A stretch of 64,000 nt of DNA from Marinifilum caeruleilacunae (GTDB lineage Bacteria; Bacteroidota; Bacteroidia; Bacteroidales; Marinifilaceae): the NCBI RefSeq assembly GCF_013141825.1, contig NZ_RZNH01000007.1, positions 1 through 64,000 of the forward strand, written 5' to 3'. Within the stretch, counting starts at the first letter, position 1, and every line of letters starts with the position of its first letter. Below the pieces are notes generated by a model. That model was not told the origin of the DNA. It made no database searches and worked only from the letters and a program-made list of their open reading frames with translations. A program made the translations under genes and the position numbers. Below are positions 1 to 6,052 of the stretch, in pieces.

Positions 1-71
1 ATCTGTTTGGATCTATAATAACAAGAGACCTCATTTGAGTTTGAATTATAAAACACCTAATTTTATACATC

Positions 72-101
72 AAAAATCCAGTGAGGCTAGCCTCACTGGA
101 T
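72..101 (-). terminator. Intrinsic terminator downstream of fmt
   Basis: A perfect palindrome (76-101, arms ATCCAGTGAGGC and its complement around TA) is followed on the minus strand by a run of five T. It lies 80 bases past the fmt stop codon, so it probably ends the minus-strand transcript of the first gene group. I see nothing else in positions 1-179. Confidence 0.8.
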
Positions 102-179
102 CATATAATTAATTTATAAATGTGTCAACCTATTTTAGGACGACTCATTAAAATAATCTGATTTAACCTGTAACAGGCT

Positions 180-1136
180 CTATAAATGATACTGCCTGAT
201 CTGTTGAAACCCTCTTAGGAAATCTTCAACTTTCATTCTTTTTTTACCTGCTTGTTGTAGCATTGTGATTGCTAAATATCCACCTTCGACGGCAACTTTT
301 AAATGGCTTTTACCATCGGTATGTAAACTACCGATTTGATGATTGTGATCCTCTACAATCTTTTCTGTTGCGAATACTTTTAGGCCAATCTTTTTTCCTT
401 CTTCAATCGGACAAAGTTCGGTCCATGCAGCAGGGTAAGGACTCAATCCGCGAATTAAATTGTGAATAGAATCGATATTCTTGCTCCAGTCTATTTTGCA
501 ATCATCCTTAAAAATTTTAGGTGCCGATTTCAATTCTTCGGCTGCAATGCTTTCCTGAGGAATCTGAGGATAATCACCAGCTTCAATCGCTTTCACCGTT
601 TTTACTACAAGTCCGGCTCCAATATTCATCAACTTGTCGTGGATTACTTCTGCATTGTCGTTTTCGCCAATTTCAGTTTTTTCCTGGAAGATGATGTTAC
701 CAGTATCAATTTCATGTTTTAGCAGGAAGGTAGAAACACCGGTTTCCTTGTCGCCATTAATAATGGACCAATTGATTGGTGCAGCACCACGATATTGCGG
801 CAGTAATGATGCATGAAGGTTTAAAGTTCCATATTTAGGCATGTTCCAAACTACTTCCGGCAACATTTTAAAGGCAACGACTACCTGTAAATCGGCCTCC
901 AGTGATTTTAGTTCCGCCAGAAAATCTTCATTCCTGAATTTTTCAGGTTGCAAAATTTTCAGGCCTTTTTCAACAGCATATTTTTTTACTGCTGCTTCCT
1001 GGATTTTCTGACCTCTACCAGCTGGCTTGTCCGGATTGGTAATTACACCAACCACATTCACTCCTGCAGTAAGAAGTGCATCAAGGGGAGCCACCGCAAA
1101 ATCGGGTGTTCCCATATATACTACTCGTAAACTCAT
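180..1136 (-). CDS. fmt: Methionyl-tRNA formyltransferase
   Basis: Transfers a formyl group from 10-formyl-tetrahydrofolate to initiator Met-tRNA in the cytoplasm, before translation initiation. The 318-residue protein has the usual family length. The N-terminal formyltransferase domain carries the catalytic triad in its usual setting: Asn106 and His108 in NLHASLLPQYRGAAP, and Asp144 in HEIDTG. The C-terminal third is the OB-like tRNA-binding domain (PYPAAWT near residue 235). It is the last gene of a closely packed minus-strand group and is followed by a strong intrinsic terminator. The DUF5522 gene upstream ends one base before its start, which suggests co-transcription. The call is secure. 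Confidence 0.97.
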   Translation of the reverse strand: MSLRVVYMGTPDFAVAPLDALLTAGVNVVGVITNPDKPAGRGQKIQEAAVKKYAVEKGLKILQPEKFRNEDFLAELKSLEADLQVVVAFKMLPEVVWNMPKYGTLNLHASLLPQYRGAAPINWSIINGDKETGVSTFLLKHEIDTGNIIFQEKTEIGENDNAEVIHDKLMNIGAGLVVKTVKAIEAGDYPQIPQESIAAEELKSAPKIFKDDCKIDWSKNIDSIHNLIRGLSPYPAAWTELCPIEEGKKIGLKVFATEKIVEDHNHQIGSLHTDGKSHLKVAVEGGYLAITMLQQAGKKRMKVEDFLRGFQQIRQYHL

Positions 1137-1137
1137 A

Positions 1138-1305
1138 TTATTCCTTTAAATTCCTGTTTCCTTTATTGTGCTTCGGAAAGTACGGACAATGTTTGCATCC
1201 ATTGCCGCAGCAATAACCTCTTTCTGTAAGGTATTTTTTTGTCATGATTCTATATCCATCGGGATGCATATAATAATCGATGTCAGGTTTTAAATCGTCA
1301 AACAT
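1138..1305 (-). CDS. Small Cys-motif protein, DUF5522 family
   Basis: A 55-codon reading frame lies exactly between the fmt start and the stop of the upstream lipoprotein gene, with one base on either side. I read it as beginning MFDDLKPDIDYYMHPDGYRI. It contains RGYCCGNGCKHCPY, with Cys32, Cys33, Cys37 and Cys40; this matches the DUF5522 family of small Bacteroidota proteins as I remember it. The Cys spacing suggests a bound metal (zinc or Fe-S), which is inference. Function is unknown. The tight spacing on both sides and the conserved-looking motif argue that it is real despite its size. Confidence 0.85.
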   Translation of the reverse strand: MFDDLKPDIDYYMHPDGYRIMTKKYLTERGYCCGNGCKHCPYFPKHNKGNRNLKE

Positions 1306-1306
1306 A

Positions 1307-1777
1307 TTAGTCTTGCTTTATTTGTAAAAACTCTTTTATGCTTTCATTTTTAATGGTTACAGAAAGATGGTAATGAGAAATCTTGTATTTGCCATTTTCC
1401 CAAACCAGTACACCTGAAGCTCTGCAAACGCCCATCCAGGTATTCAACAATTCATCGAACCAAATGGTTTTATCATCTGCCGATCTGTACATTTTTCGAT
1501 CGAATCCCTTAAAATCCCAGGTTGTTCCTTTTTCGAAATAAGGTTCGCAGAATCCGTAGAATTCTTGTCTTGTCCACCTTTCCGAAGGATCGGTACCAAT
1601 ATAGGTTGCATTTTTGGTCATCAAATCAAAATAGCCTTCTAAATTGGCGTTGGCTGCTGCCTGGTGCCAATTGTCCAGTAATTTGATAATTTCTTTTTCT
1701 GAGTATTCTGGCTGCTGTTCACAGGAGATGAATACGACTGGGAATAAGATGAATAGTATCAGAAATAATTTACGCAT
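1307..1777 (-). CDS. Probable lipoprotein with an NTF2/SnoaL-like fold
   Basis: The 156-residue product starts with a lipoprotein signal: hydrophobic residues 4-17, then the lipobox VFISC with Cys19 as the lipidated residue. The mature part (LLDNWHQAAANANLEGYFDL, then a Trp- and Tyr-rich beta region ending SHYHLSVTI) resembles the DUF4440/SnoaL-like cone fold seen in many small ligand-binding or enzymatic proteins. No catalytic residues can be assigned. It overlaps the end of the LptF/G gene by 8 bases and nearly touches the DUF5522 gene, so all three probably share one transcript. The fold assignment is moderate and the substrate is unknown. Confidence 0.75.
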   Translation of the reverse strand: MRKLFLILFILFPVVFISCEQQPEYSEKEIIKLLDNWHQAAANANLEGYFDLMTKNATYIGTDPSERWTRQEFYGFCEPYFEKGTTWDFKGFDRKMYRSADDKTIWFDELLNTWMGVCRASGVLVWENGKYKISHYHLSVTIKNESIKEFLQIKQD

Positions 1778-3227
1778 TTTTCTTTTTGAAGAATTTAACC
1801 GGGTTTATCTTTTTAAAGAAATCAATATAGTTTTCGATATTGAAAACAGCTGAGTCTGTTGTTGCTTTATAGGTTAAAATAATCCCCAAAGGAAGAATAA
1901 TAAGCGAGGAGATCCACATTCCAAGCGCTGGTGGAAGCACCAACTCTTTTGCGAATCGTTCGGCTGTCATCGAAATAATGTAATAGAAAATAAAGAACAA
2001 AACCGAAACAATTACCGGCATTCCCAATCCACCTTTACGGATAATAGCACCCAGTGGAGCGCCAATAAAGAAGAAAATTAAACAGGCAAAAGGCAGTGTG
2101 AATTTTCTGTGCCACTCGTTGGTAAATTTAATGATCCATTTTTCCTGACTCAGGATCTCATTTTCTTTTCTCGAGATATTTTCTCGAGCTTTTCTGGCAA
2201 AACTTAATGCCGAACTTACCGAGGTTAACTGTTTGGTAAGAGGCGCTGCCTTAAATAGAGAATCGGCATCTTTGGTTTTCTTCAAAAGTTCCTCGTATCG
2301 CACCGAATCCTTTCGCATCGATTTGGCATCTTTCTTAAAGTAATGTTTTGCCAATAAACCATTCACCAACCTGTCTCTCTCTACATCCAGTCTATTGCGC
2401 ATCGAATCTTCAGAATGAACTAACTGTTTCAAGTTTAGCATTCTGTAGTTTTTACTGTATCGATCCTCATTACTCCGTTTTAGTTCACTGCTTCTTAAAG
2501 GTACATTGGTTTCATATTCCTGGAACTTAATTCTTCTCGAAGGATGATTTTTATCTCGTCTCGATTTTTGCTTTACATCCTGGTACATATTTCCACTGTA
2601 AAGCGTAAGTGTCATATTTTGCTTATCAGGAGAAGTAACCATGGTGCCCGAATCGGCAACAGTTACATTTGTATTGCCTCTTTTATCCCTGTGATCGTAA
2701 ATCAACAGCTTGTACATCATCCCGGTTTCTTTATCGATATTGTCAACCTTGATGCTAAAATTAGGCAGATCGTTGGTAAAAATACCTTCTTTTAAAATTA
2801 GTTCAGGTTTCTGATTTTTGATATCCACCAGGAGTGTAGTGGTTTTTAATGAGGCAACAGGCATTACGTAGTTGGCAAAAAAGAAAGCACTAATACTAAT
2901 GATAATTACCAAAGTAGTAAGCGGTTGCATAATTCTTTGCAGTGATATTCCGGCAGCTTTCATGGCTGTTAACTCGTAATTCTCTCCCATATTCCCAAAG
3001 GTCATAATAGAAGCCAAAAGTATTGCCAGTGGCAGTGCCATTGGAACCAAAGTAGCAGAAACGTAGAATAAAAATTCAGCAATTACAGTCCATTCCAATC
3101 CTTTTCCAACCAATTCGTCGATGTATCGCCAAAGGAATTGCATGAGCAAAACAAACATGCAAATAAAGAAAGTGAAGGCTAATGGCCCTAAAAAACTTTT
3201 AAGAATAAATGAATGTAAACGTTTCAT
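1770..3227 (-). CDS. LptF/LptG-family permease (lipopolysaccharide export)
   Basis: The inner-membrane LptF/G (YjgP/YjgQ) family works with the ATPase LptB to extract lipopolysaccharide from the inner membrane for transport to the outer membrane. The 485-residue protein has the family layout. Three N-terminal membrane helices (about 14-37, 52-76, 98-122) contain GENYELTAMKAAGISLQRIM, the coupling-helix region that contacts LptB. A large periplasmic domain follows (about 130-370), then three C-terminal helices starting near LIFFFIGAPLGAIIRKGG. In Bacteroidota the periplasmic insert is longer than in E. coli. Whether it acts as LptF or LptG cannot be told from sequence. It heads the group running to fmt. 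Confidence 0.9.
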   Translation of the reverse strand: MKRLHSFILKSFLGPLAFTFFICMFVLLMQFLWRYIDELVGKGLEWTVIAEFLFYVSATLVPMALPLAILLASIMTFGNMGENYELTAMKAAGISLQRIMQPLTTLVIIISISAFFFANYVMPVASLKTTTLLVDIKNQKPELILKEGIFTNDLPNFSIKVDNIDKETGMMYKLLIYDHRDKRGNTNVTVADSGTMVTSPDKQNMTLTLYSGNMYQDVKQKSRRDKNHPSRRIKFQEYETNVPLRSSELKRSNEDRYSKNYRMLNLKQLVHSEDSMRNRLDVERDRLVNGLLAKHYFKKDAKSMRKDSVRYEELLKKTKDADSLFKAAPLTKQLTSVSSALSFARKARENISRKENEILSQEKWIIKFTNEWHRKFTLPFACLIFFFIGAPLGAIIRKGGLGMPVIVSVLFFIFYYIISMTAERFAKELVLPPALGMWISSLIILPLGIILTYKATTDSAVFNIENYIDFFKKINPVKFFKKKNA

Positions 3228-3291
3228 TCCGAAATATTTTAATTGAAAACGAGATGCTGAAAACCAATTGTCGGATCTCGCATTGTTACCT

Positions 3292-3327
3292 AAAAAATAA
3301 GACCAATAACTTGCAGAAACTGGTCTT
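3292..3327 (-). terminator. Intrinsic terminator after the START-like gene
   Basis: Arms AAGACCA (3299-3305) and TGGTCTT (3321-3327) form a hairpin followed on the minus strand by six T. It lies 60 bases past the stop of the START-like gene and separates that gene from the LptF/G group. Confidence 0.6.
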
Positions 3328-3386
3328 ACATAGCTTACAAAAATAAGCTAATTATTTAGGAATTGGTGTTATGATTTGTTAAAAAA

Positions 3387-3761
3387 TCATATTCCCAATA
3401 CATGTTTTAGTTCGGCGATTTGAGTATCCCAAAGTTCAATGCTTTCGTCAATTTCATCTTCATCGGCGAAATCGGTAATAATAAGCGACAAATCGTTGGT
3501 CAAAGCATCTATTTCAATTTTAAATTCAAAATAGCTGTCTTCGTCTTCGCTGTCGAGCCAGTGGAAGCGAATTAAACGATTGTCTTTTTTAGTCACCAAT
3601 TCTGCTTGTTGTTCCGAGCCATCCCAAAAGAAAGTGTAGATTTTGCCTTTCTGATTAACATCATCGGCAAACCACTCTGATAAACCGCTTGCACTACTTA
3701 ATCTGTCGAAAATCACTTTTTGTGAAGCGTGAAGTACATATTCCAGTTCAAATTGTTTCAT
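3387..3761 (-). CDS. START-like (SRPBCC fold) domain protein
   Basis: A 124-residue cytoplasmic protein of the Bacteroidota START-like family (AHSA1/SRPBCC relatives). It has the helix-grip beginning FELEYVLHASQKVIFDRLSS, the motif GLSEWFADDVN, and an acidic C-terminal helix. Ligand and function are unknown. I chose the ATG at 3761, which gives MKQFELEYVL, because family members as I remember them begin this way. An ATG four codons upstream (3773) is also possible, and neither has a ribosome-binding site. It stands alone, with the tRNA array on the other strand upstream. Confidence 0.85.
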   Translation of the reverse strand: MKQFELEYVLHASQKVIFDRLSSASGLSEWFADDVNQKGKIYTFFWDGSEQQAELVTKKDNRLIRFHWLDSEDEDSYFEFKIEIDALTNDLSLIITDFADEDEIDESIELWDTQIAELKHVLGI

Positions 3762-3773
3762 ATGTTGGGGCAT

Positions 3774-4083
3774 AAATGTTTTGATAATAAAATACGGGAG
3801 TTTCGTTTGTCTTAATAAATTTCTCCCCAGTATTAATTTACCACACTAAAAAGGTGAAATGTAAGTCAATACTCAAATTTCGCGCAAGATACTTAAGAAA
3901 TTTCAATTAATAAAAACTGATTCTTAAAACTTTAGCTTTTTCTTATATTGTTAATTCTCATATTGCTTATTTTACCTGCAACATATAAGTTAAGAAAATT
4001 TTACAAATCGATAAATTAATTCATTTGTATTTTAAGAATTGAAAAAAAACAGGGAATGATTTTTTTTAAATGAAAAAGGATTT
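3774..4083. other. A+T-rich intergenic region, no gene seen
   Basis: I find no convincing gene between the START-like gene and the first tRNA promoter. The region should hold the promoter of the START-like gene on the minus strand and the upstream part of the tRNA promoter. No strong repeat or hairpin was noticed. Confidence 0.5.
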
Positions 4084-4091
4084 TATATTTG
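4084..4091 (+). promoter_or_regulatory. Bacteroidota-type promoter of tRNA copy 1
   Basis: TATATTTG followed by CACCGCA lies 18 bases before the tRNA and fits the Bacteroidota -7 consensus TAnnTTTG. The run GATTTTTTTTA about 20 bases upstream recurs at the same distance before tRNA copy 2. Confidence 0.7.
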
Positions 4092-4109
4092 CACCGCATT
4101 AGAAAAAAC

Positions 4110-4183
4110 GGCGAGGTAGCTCAGCTGGTTAGAGCGCGTGATTCATAATCACGAGGTCGGCGGTTCAAGCCCGCCTCTCGCTA
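4110..4183 (+). tRNA. tRNA with CAT anticodon (probably elongator Met), copy 1
   Basis: The 74 bases fold into a full cloverleaf: acceptor GGCGAGG with TCTCGCT (G-U at both ends), D stem GCTC/GAGC, anticodon stem CGTGA/TCACG with loop TTCATAA, T stem GGCGG/CCGCC with loop TTCAAGC, discriminator A. The anticodon is CAT. It is not the initiator, which has a 1-72 mismatch and three G-C pairs in the anticodon stem. It could be elongator tRNA-Met or the lysidine-modified tRNA-Ile2; I prefer Met. CCA is not encoded. Copy 2 (4571) is identical over all 74 bases. Confidence 0.93.
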
Positions 4184-4187
4184 CTCG

Positions 4188-4224
4188 AAAAGGGAAACAA
4201 TGAAAATTGTTTCCCTTTTTTTTT
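4188..4224 (+). terminator. Terminator of tRNA copy 1
   Basis: AGGGAAACAAT, loop GAAA, ATTGTTTCCCT, then about nine T. The same hairpin recurs at 4649, 4802 and 4953, which marks the repeat units of the array. Confidence 0.9.
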
Positions 4225-4285
4225 GATGTCATAAAATTCGAATCGTAAGGGGTGTATTCAGAGTTTCCTGTATTTAAAAAATAAA

Positions 4286-4332
4286 GGTCGGCGGTTCCCC
4301 GAATAAATTTGGGACAGGCAAGTCCGCCTCTC
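4286..4332 (+). repeat. tRNA 3' fragment with T-loop palindrome insertion, copy A
   Basis: The bases ggtcggcggttc match the tRNA from variable loop into T-loop. Then come 22 extra bases holding the inverted repeat CCCGAATAAATTTGGG (4298-4313), after which the tRNA resumes with AAG and a close match to its 3' strand (gcctctc). Acceptor, D and anticodon arms are absent, so this is not a functional tRNA. Confidence 0.8.
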
Positions 4333-4543
4333 TTTTTTGTCTAATTCATTACTGATGCTTCAGGAAAAATATTTTTCTCATACCACTTTTTTCGTTTAAA
4401 TACGCCATTTTAGGGATCATCAGAAAAAAAATAGATTTTTTTTTGAATGGTAATATTTCTGTAAAACAGTTAGTTTAATAGTTCGTATGATTTAATTGTC
4501 CCATTTTTCAGAAAAAAGATTTTTTTTAGAAATAAAATGCCAT

Positions 4544-4551
4544 TATATTTG
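4544..4551 (+). promoter_or_regulatory. Bacteroidota-type promoter of tRNA copy 2
   Basis: TATATTTG followed by CACCGCA, as before copy 1, with a matching T-run about 20 bases upstream. The segment from about 4333 to 4543 between the two units is not obviously repeated elsewhere in the window. Confidence 0.7.
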
Positions 4552-4570
4552 CACCGCAATCAAGCAAAAC

Positions 4571-4644
4571 GGCGAGGTAGCTCAGCTGGTTAGAGCGCGT
4601 GATTCATAATCACGAGGTCGGCGGTTCAAGCCCGCCTCTCGCTA
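4571..4644 (+). tRNA. tRNA with CAT anticodon (probably elongator Met), copy 2
   Basis: Identical over 74 bases to the gene at 4110, with the same promoter and terminator, 461 bases further on. The following roughly 150 bases are also nearly identical to those after copy 1, so promoter, gene and downstream tail were duplicated together. The Met versus Ile2 identity is uncertain, as for copy 1. Confidence 0.93.
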
Positions 4645-4648
4645 CTAG

Positions 4649-4683
4649 AAAAGGGAAACAATGAAAATTGTTTCCCTTTTTTT
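4649..4683 (+). terminator. Terminator of tRNA copy 2
   Basis: Same AAGGGAAACAAT / ATTGTTTCCCTT hairpin with GAAA loop and T-run as after copy 1. Confidence 0.9.
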
Positions 4684-4744
4684 GATGTCATAAAATTCGA
4701 ATCGTAAGGGGTGTATTCAGAGTTTCCTGTATTTAAAAAATAAA

Positions 4745-4797
4745 GGTCGGCGGTTCCCCGAATAAATTCGGGACAGGCAAGCTCGCCTCTCGCTACT
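4745..4797 (+). repeat. tRNA 3' fragment with T-loop palindrome insertion, copy B
   Basis: ggtcggcggttc, then a 22-base insertion with the perfect palindrome CCCGAATAAATTCGGG (4757-4772) and tail ACAGGC, then AAGCTCGCCTCTCGCTACT. Apart from one base this last part equals the tRNA 3' strand. The insertion falls precisely in the T-loop between TTC and AAG. It runs straight into another terminator hairpin. Confidence 0.85.
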
Positions 4798-4801
4798 AGA
4801 G

Positions 4802-4834
4802 AAGGGAAAAAATGAAAATTGTTTCCCTTTTTTT
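4802..4834 (+). terminator. Third copy of the array terminator
   Basis: AAGGGAAAAAAT, loop GAAA, ATTGTTTCCCTT plus T-run; one base in the left arm differs from the other copies. It follows fragment B in place of a full tRNA. Confidence 0.75.
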
Positions 4835-4894
4835 ATCTCATAAAACTAGAATTGTCTGGAATATATTCAGAGTATCCTGCATATAAAAAGAAAA

Positions 4895-4947
4895 GGTCGG
4901 CGGTTCCCCGAATAAATTCGGGACAGGCAAGCTCCACCTCTCGCTAC
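4895..4947 (+). repeat. tRNA 3' fragment with T-loop palindrome insertion, copy C
   Basis: Same structure as copy B: ggtcggcggttc, palindrome CCCGAATAAATTCGGG (4907-4922), ACAGGC, then AAGCTCCACCTCTCGCTAC. The preceding tail (4835-4894) is recognisably related to the tails after copies 1 and 2 but more diverged, so this is probably an older unit. Confidence 0.8.
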
Positions 4948-4952
4948 AAGAG

Positions 4953-4985
4953 AAGGGAAACAATATTCATTGTTTCCCTTTTTTT
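4953..4985 (+). terminator. Fourth copy of the array terminator
   Basis: AAGGGAAACAAT, loop ATTC, ATTGTTTCCCTT and T-run. It marks the end of the tandem array. From here to 5251 I see no gene; an inverted repeat aaGCGATcatg...ATCGCtt (about 5203-5226) precedes the next gene. Confidence 0.75.
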
Positions 4986-5251
4986 ATGCCCTTATTTTTT
5001 ATGTACAGATGCGTTATATTATAAACACCAGGCTTCTTTTAAATATTGTAATAAATCTGTACTAAGGAACACAGTTGGTTCTATTCTTAAAACCATCTTC
5101 TTTTTTGACCAAAAGCTCATCCATTTTTACCAGATTTGATTCAATAGCTACTCAATTCTTTTATCTTTGTTCTCCTTAAAAAAAATATAACATCAAATTG
5201 CTAAAGCGATCATGTATTTTATCGCTTGTAAAACTTAAATAAGGTAATCGT

Positions 5252-5758
5252 ATGAACAATTGGTTTGAGTGTAAAGTTAAGTATGTAAAAATAGATGAAG
5301 TATCAGGAAAAGAAAAGAAGGTTTCTGAACCATACCTGGTAGATGCAATGTCGTTTACCGAAGCAGAGGCGAGAATTCATAAAGAGCTGGAACAAATGAT
5401 CAGCGGTGAGTTTAATGTTACCAATATCAGCAAATCAAATATTACAGAGCTGTATCCTAATGATAATGGTGATAGATGGTTTAAAGCAAAAGTTGCTTTT
5501 ATTGATGTTGATGAGGCTTCGGGCAAAGAGAAGAAAAGTAACAACTATATGCTTACACAGGCCAATAATGTGAAGCAGGCATACGAGTTTTTGGAAGAGA
5601 GTTTGAGCGATATGTTGGTACCATATGAGATCCCTGCAATTTCCGAAAGTCCAATTATGGATATCTTTCCATTTTTCAGTGATGAGGTGAACGAAGAAAT
5701 TCCAGAGAACTTAAAACCGGTTTCGGAATTTGAGCCGAATGATAACGAATTTGAATAG
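5252..5758 (+). CDS. DUF4494 family protein
   Basis: A 168-residue cytoplasmic protein with two tandem copies of one module. NNWFECKVKYVKIDEVSGKE (residues 2-21) and RWFKAKVAFIDVDEASGKEK (about 76-95) are clearly homologous, each followed by a segment on the pattern EAEARIHKELEQM. This is the layout of DUF4494, a family I know only from Bacteroidota. No catalytic motif, signal peptide or membrane segment is visible, and function is unknown. The product is acidic towards its C-terminus. It is a single gene with its own terminator. Confidence 0.85.
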   Translation: MNNWFECKVKYVKIDEVSGKEKKVSEPYLVDAMSFTEAEARIHKELEQMISGEFNVTNISKSNITELYPNDNGDRWFKAKVAFIDVDEASGKEKKSNNYMLTQANNVKQAYEFLEESLSDMLVPYEIPAISESPIMDIFPFFSDEVNEEIPENLKPVSEFEPNDNEFE

Positions 5759-5785
5759 ATCAGAAATTTCTGATCTTTTTTTTTT
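5758..5785 (+). terminator. Intrinsic terminator of the DUF4494 gene
   Basis: GATCAGAAATTTCTGATC is a perfect palindrome overlapping the last base of the TAG stop, followed by ten T. Confidence 0.85.
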
Positions 5786-5812
5786 CGGAAACGATTGTTT
5801 TCTGTTGAAAAA

Positions 5813-5881
5813 CATACTTATAGCTTGATTCTACTGTAAAATTATATGAATGTAACTAACAGTAGATCAAGTAAAAGTATG
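5813..5881. repeat. Large imperfect inverted repeat between DUF4494 and aspA
   Basis: Outer arms CATACTT (5813) and AAGTATG (ending 5881), and inner arms CTTGATTCTACTGT (5824-5837) and ACAGTAGATCAAG (5859-5871), give about 20 paired bases around a 21-base loop. No T-run follows. It lies upstream of the putative aspA promoter and could be a small mobile palindrome or a protein-binding site. Confidence 0.6.
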
Positions 5882-5940
5882 TGGTGTGAACTGGGTTTTT
5901 GATTTTTTGTGTTTTTCGTGGTGAAATTTCTTTTCTCTAC

Positions 5941-5948
5941 TACATTTG
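5941..5948 (+). promoter_or_regulatory. Candidate aspA promoter
   Basis: TACATTTG fits TAnnTTTG, about 105 bases before the aspA start. No clear -33 TTTG at ideal spacing, so only moderate support. Confidence 0.4.
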
Positions 5949-5990
5949 TCAACACAAACAAACAACAAAAAACAGACTAAAATAAGTTTT

Positions 5991-6022
5991 TGACTTTTAG
6001 GGTTGGGGGATCATAAAAGTCA
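5991..6022 (+). promoter_or_regulatory. Inverted repeat in the aspA leader
   Basis: TGACTTTT (5991-5998) and AAAAGTCA (6015-6022) are exact inverted repeats 16 bases apart, ending 30 bases before the aspA start. It could be an operator or a leader hairpin that controls aspartase expression. Confidence 0.4.
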
Positions 6023-6052
6023 GATTTATTGATTTAAACGTATAATCACACC

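Noticed and set aside
4110..4985. CRISPR array or rRNA fragment
   Set aside because: The repeats are long, few and contain tRNA and terminator sequences; spacing is irregular and there are no unique spacers or cas genes.
4819..5139. 106-codon plus-strand frame
   Set aside because: It runs through the repeated terminators and tRNA fragments of the array and has no protein-like composition; it is a by-product of the repeats.
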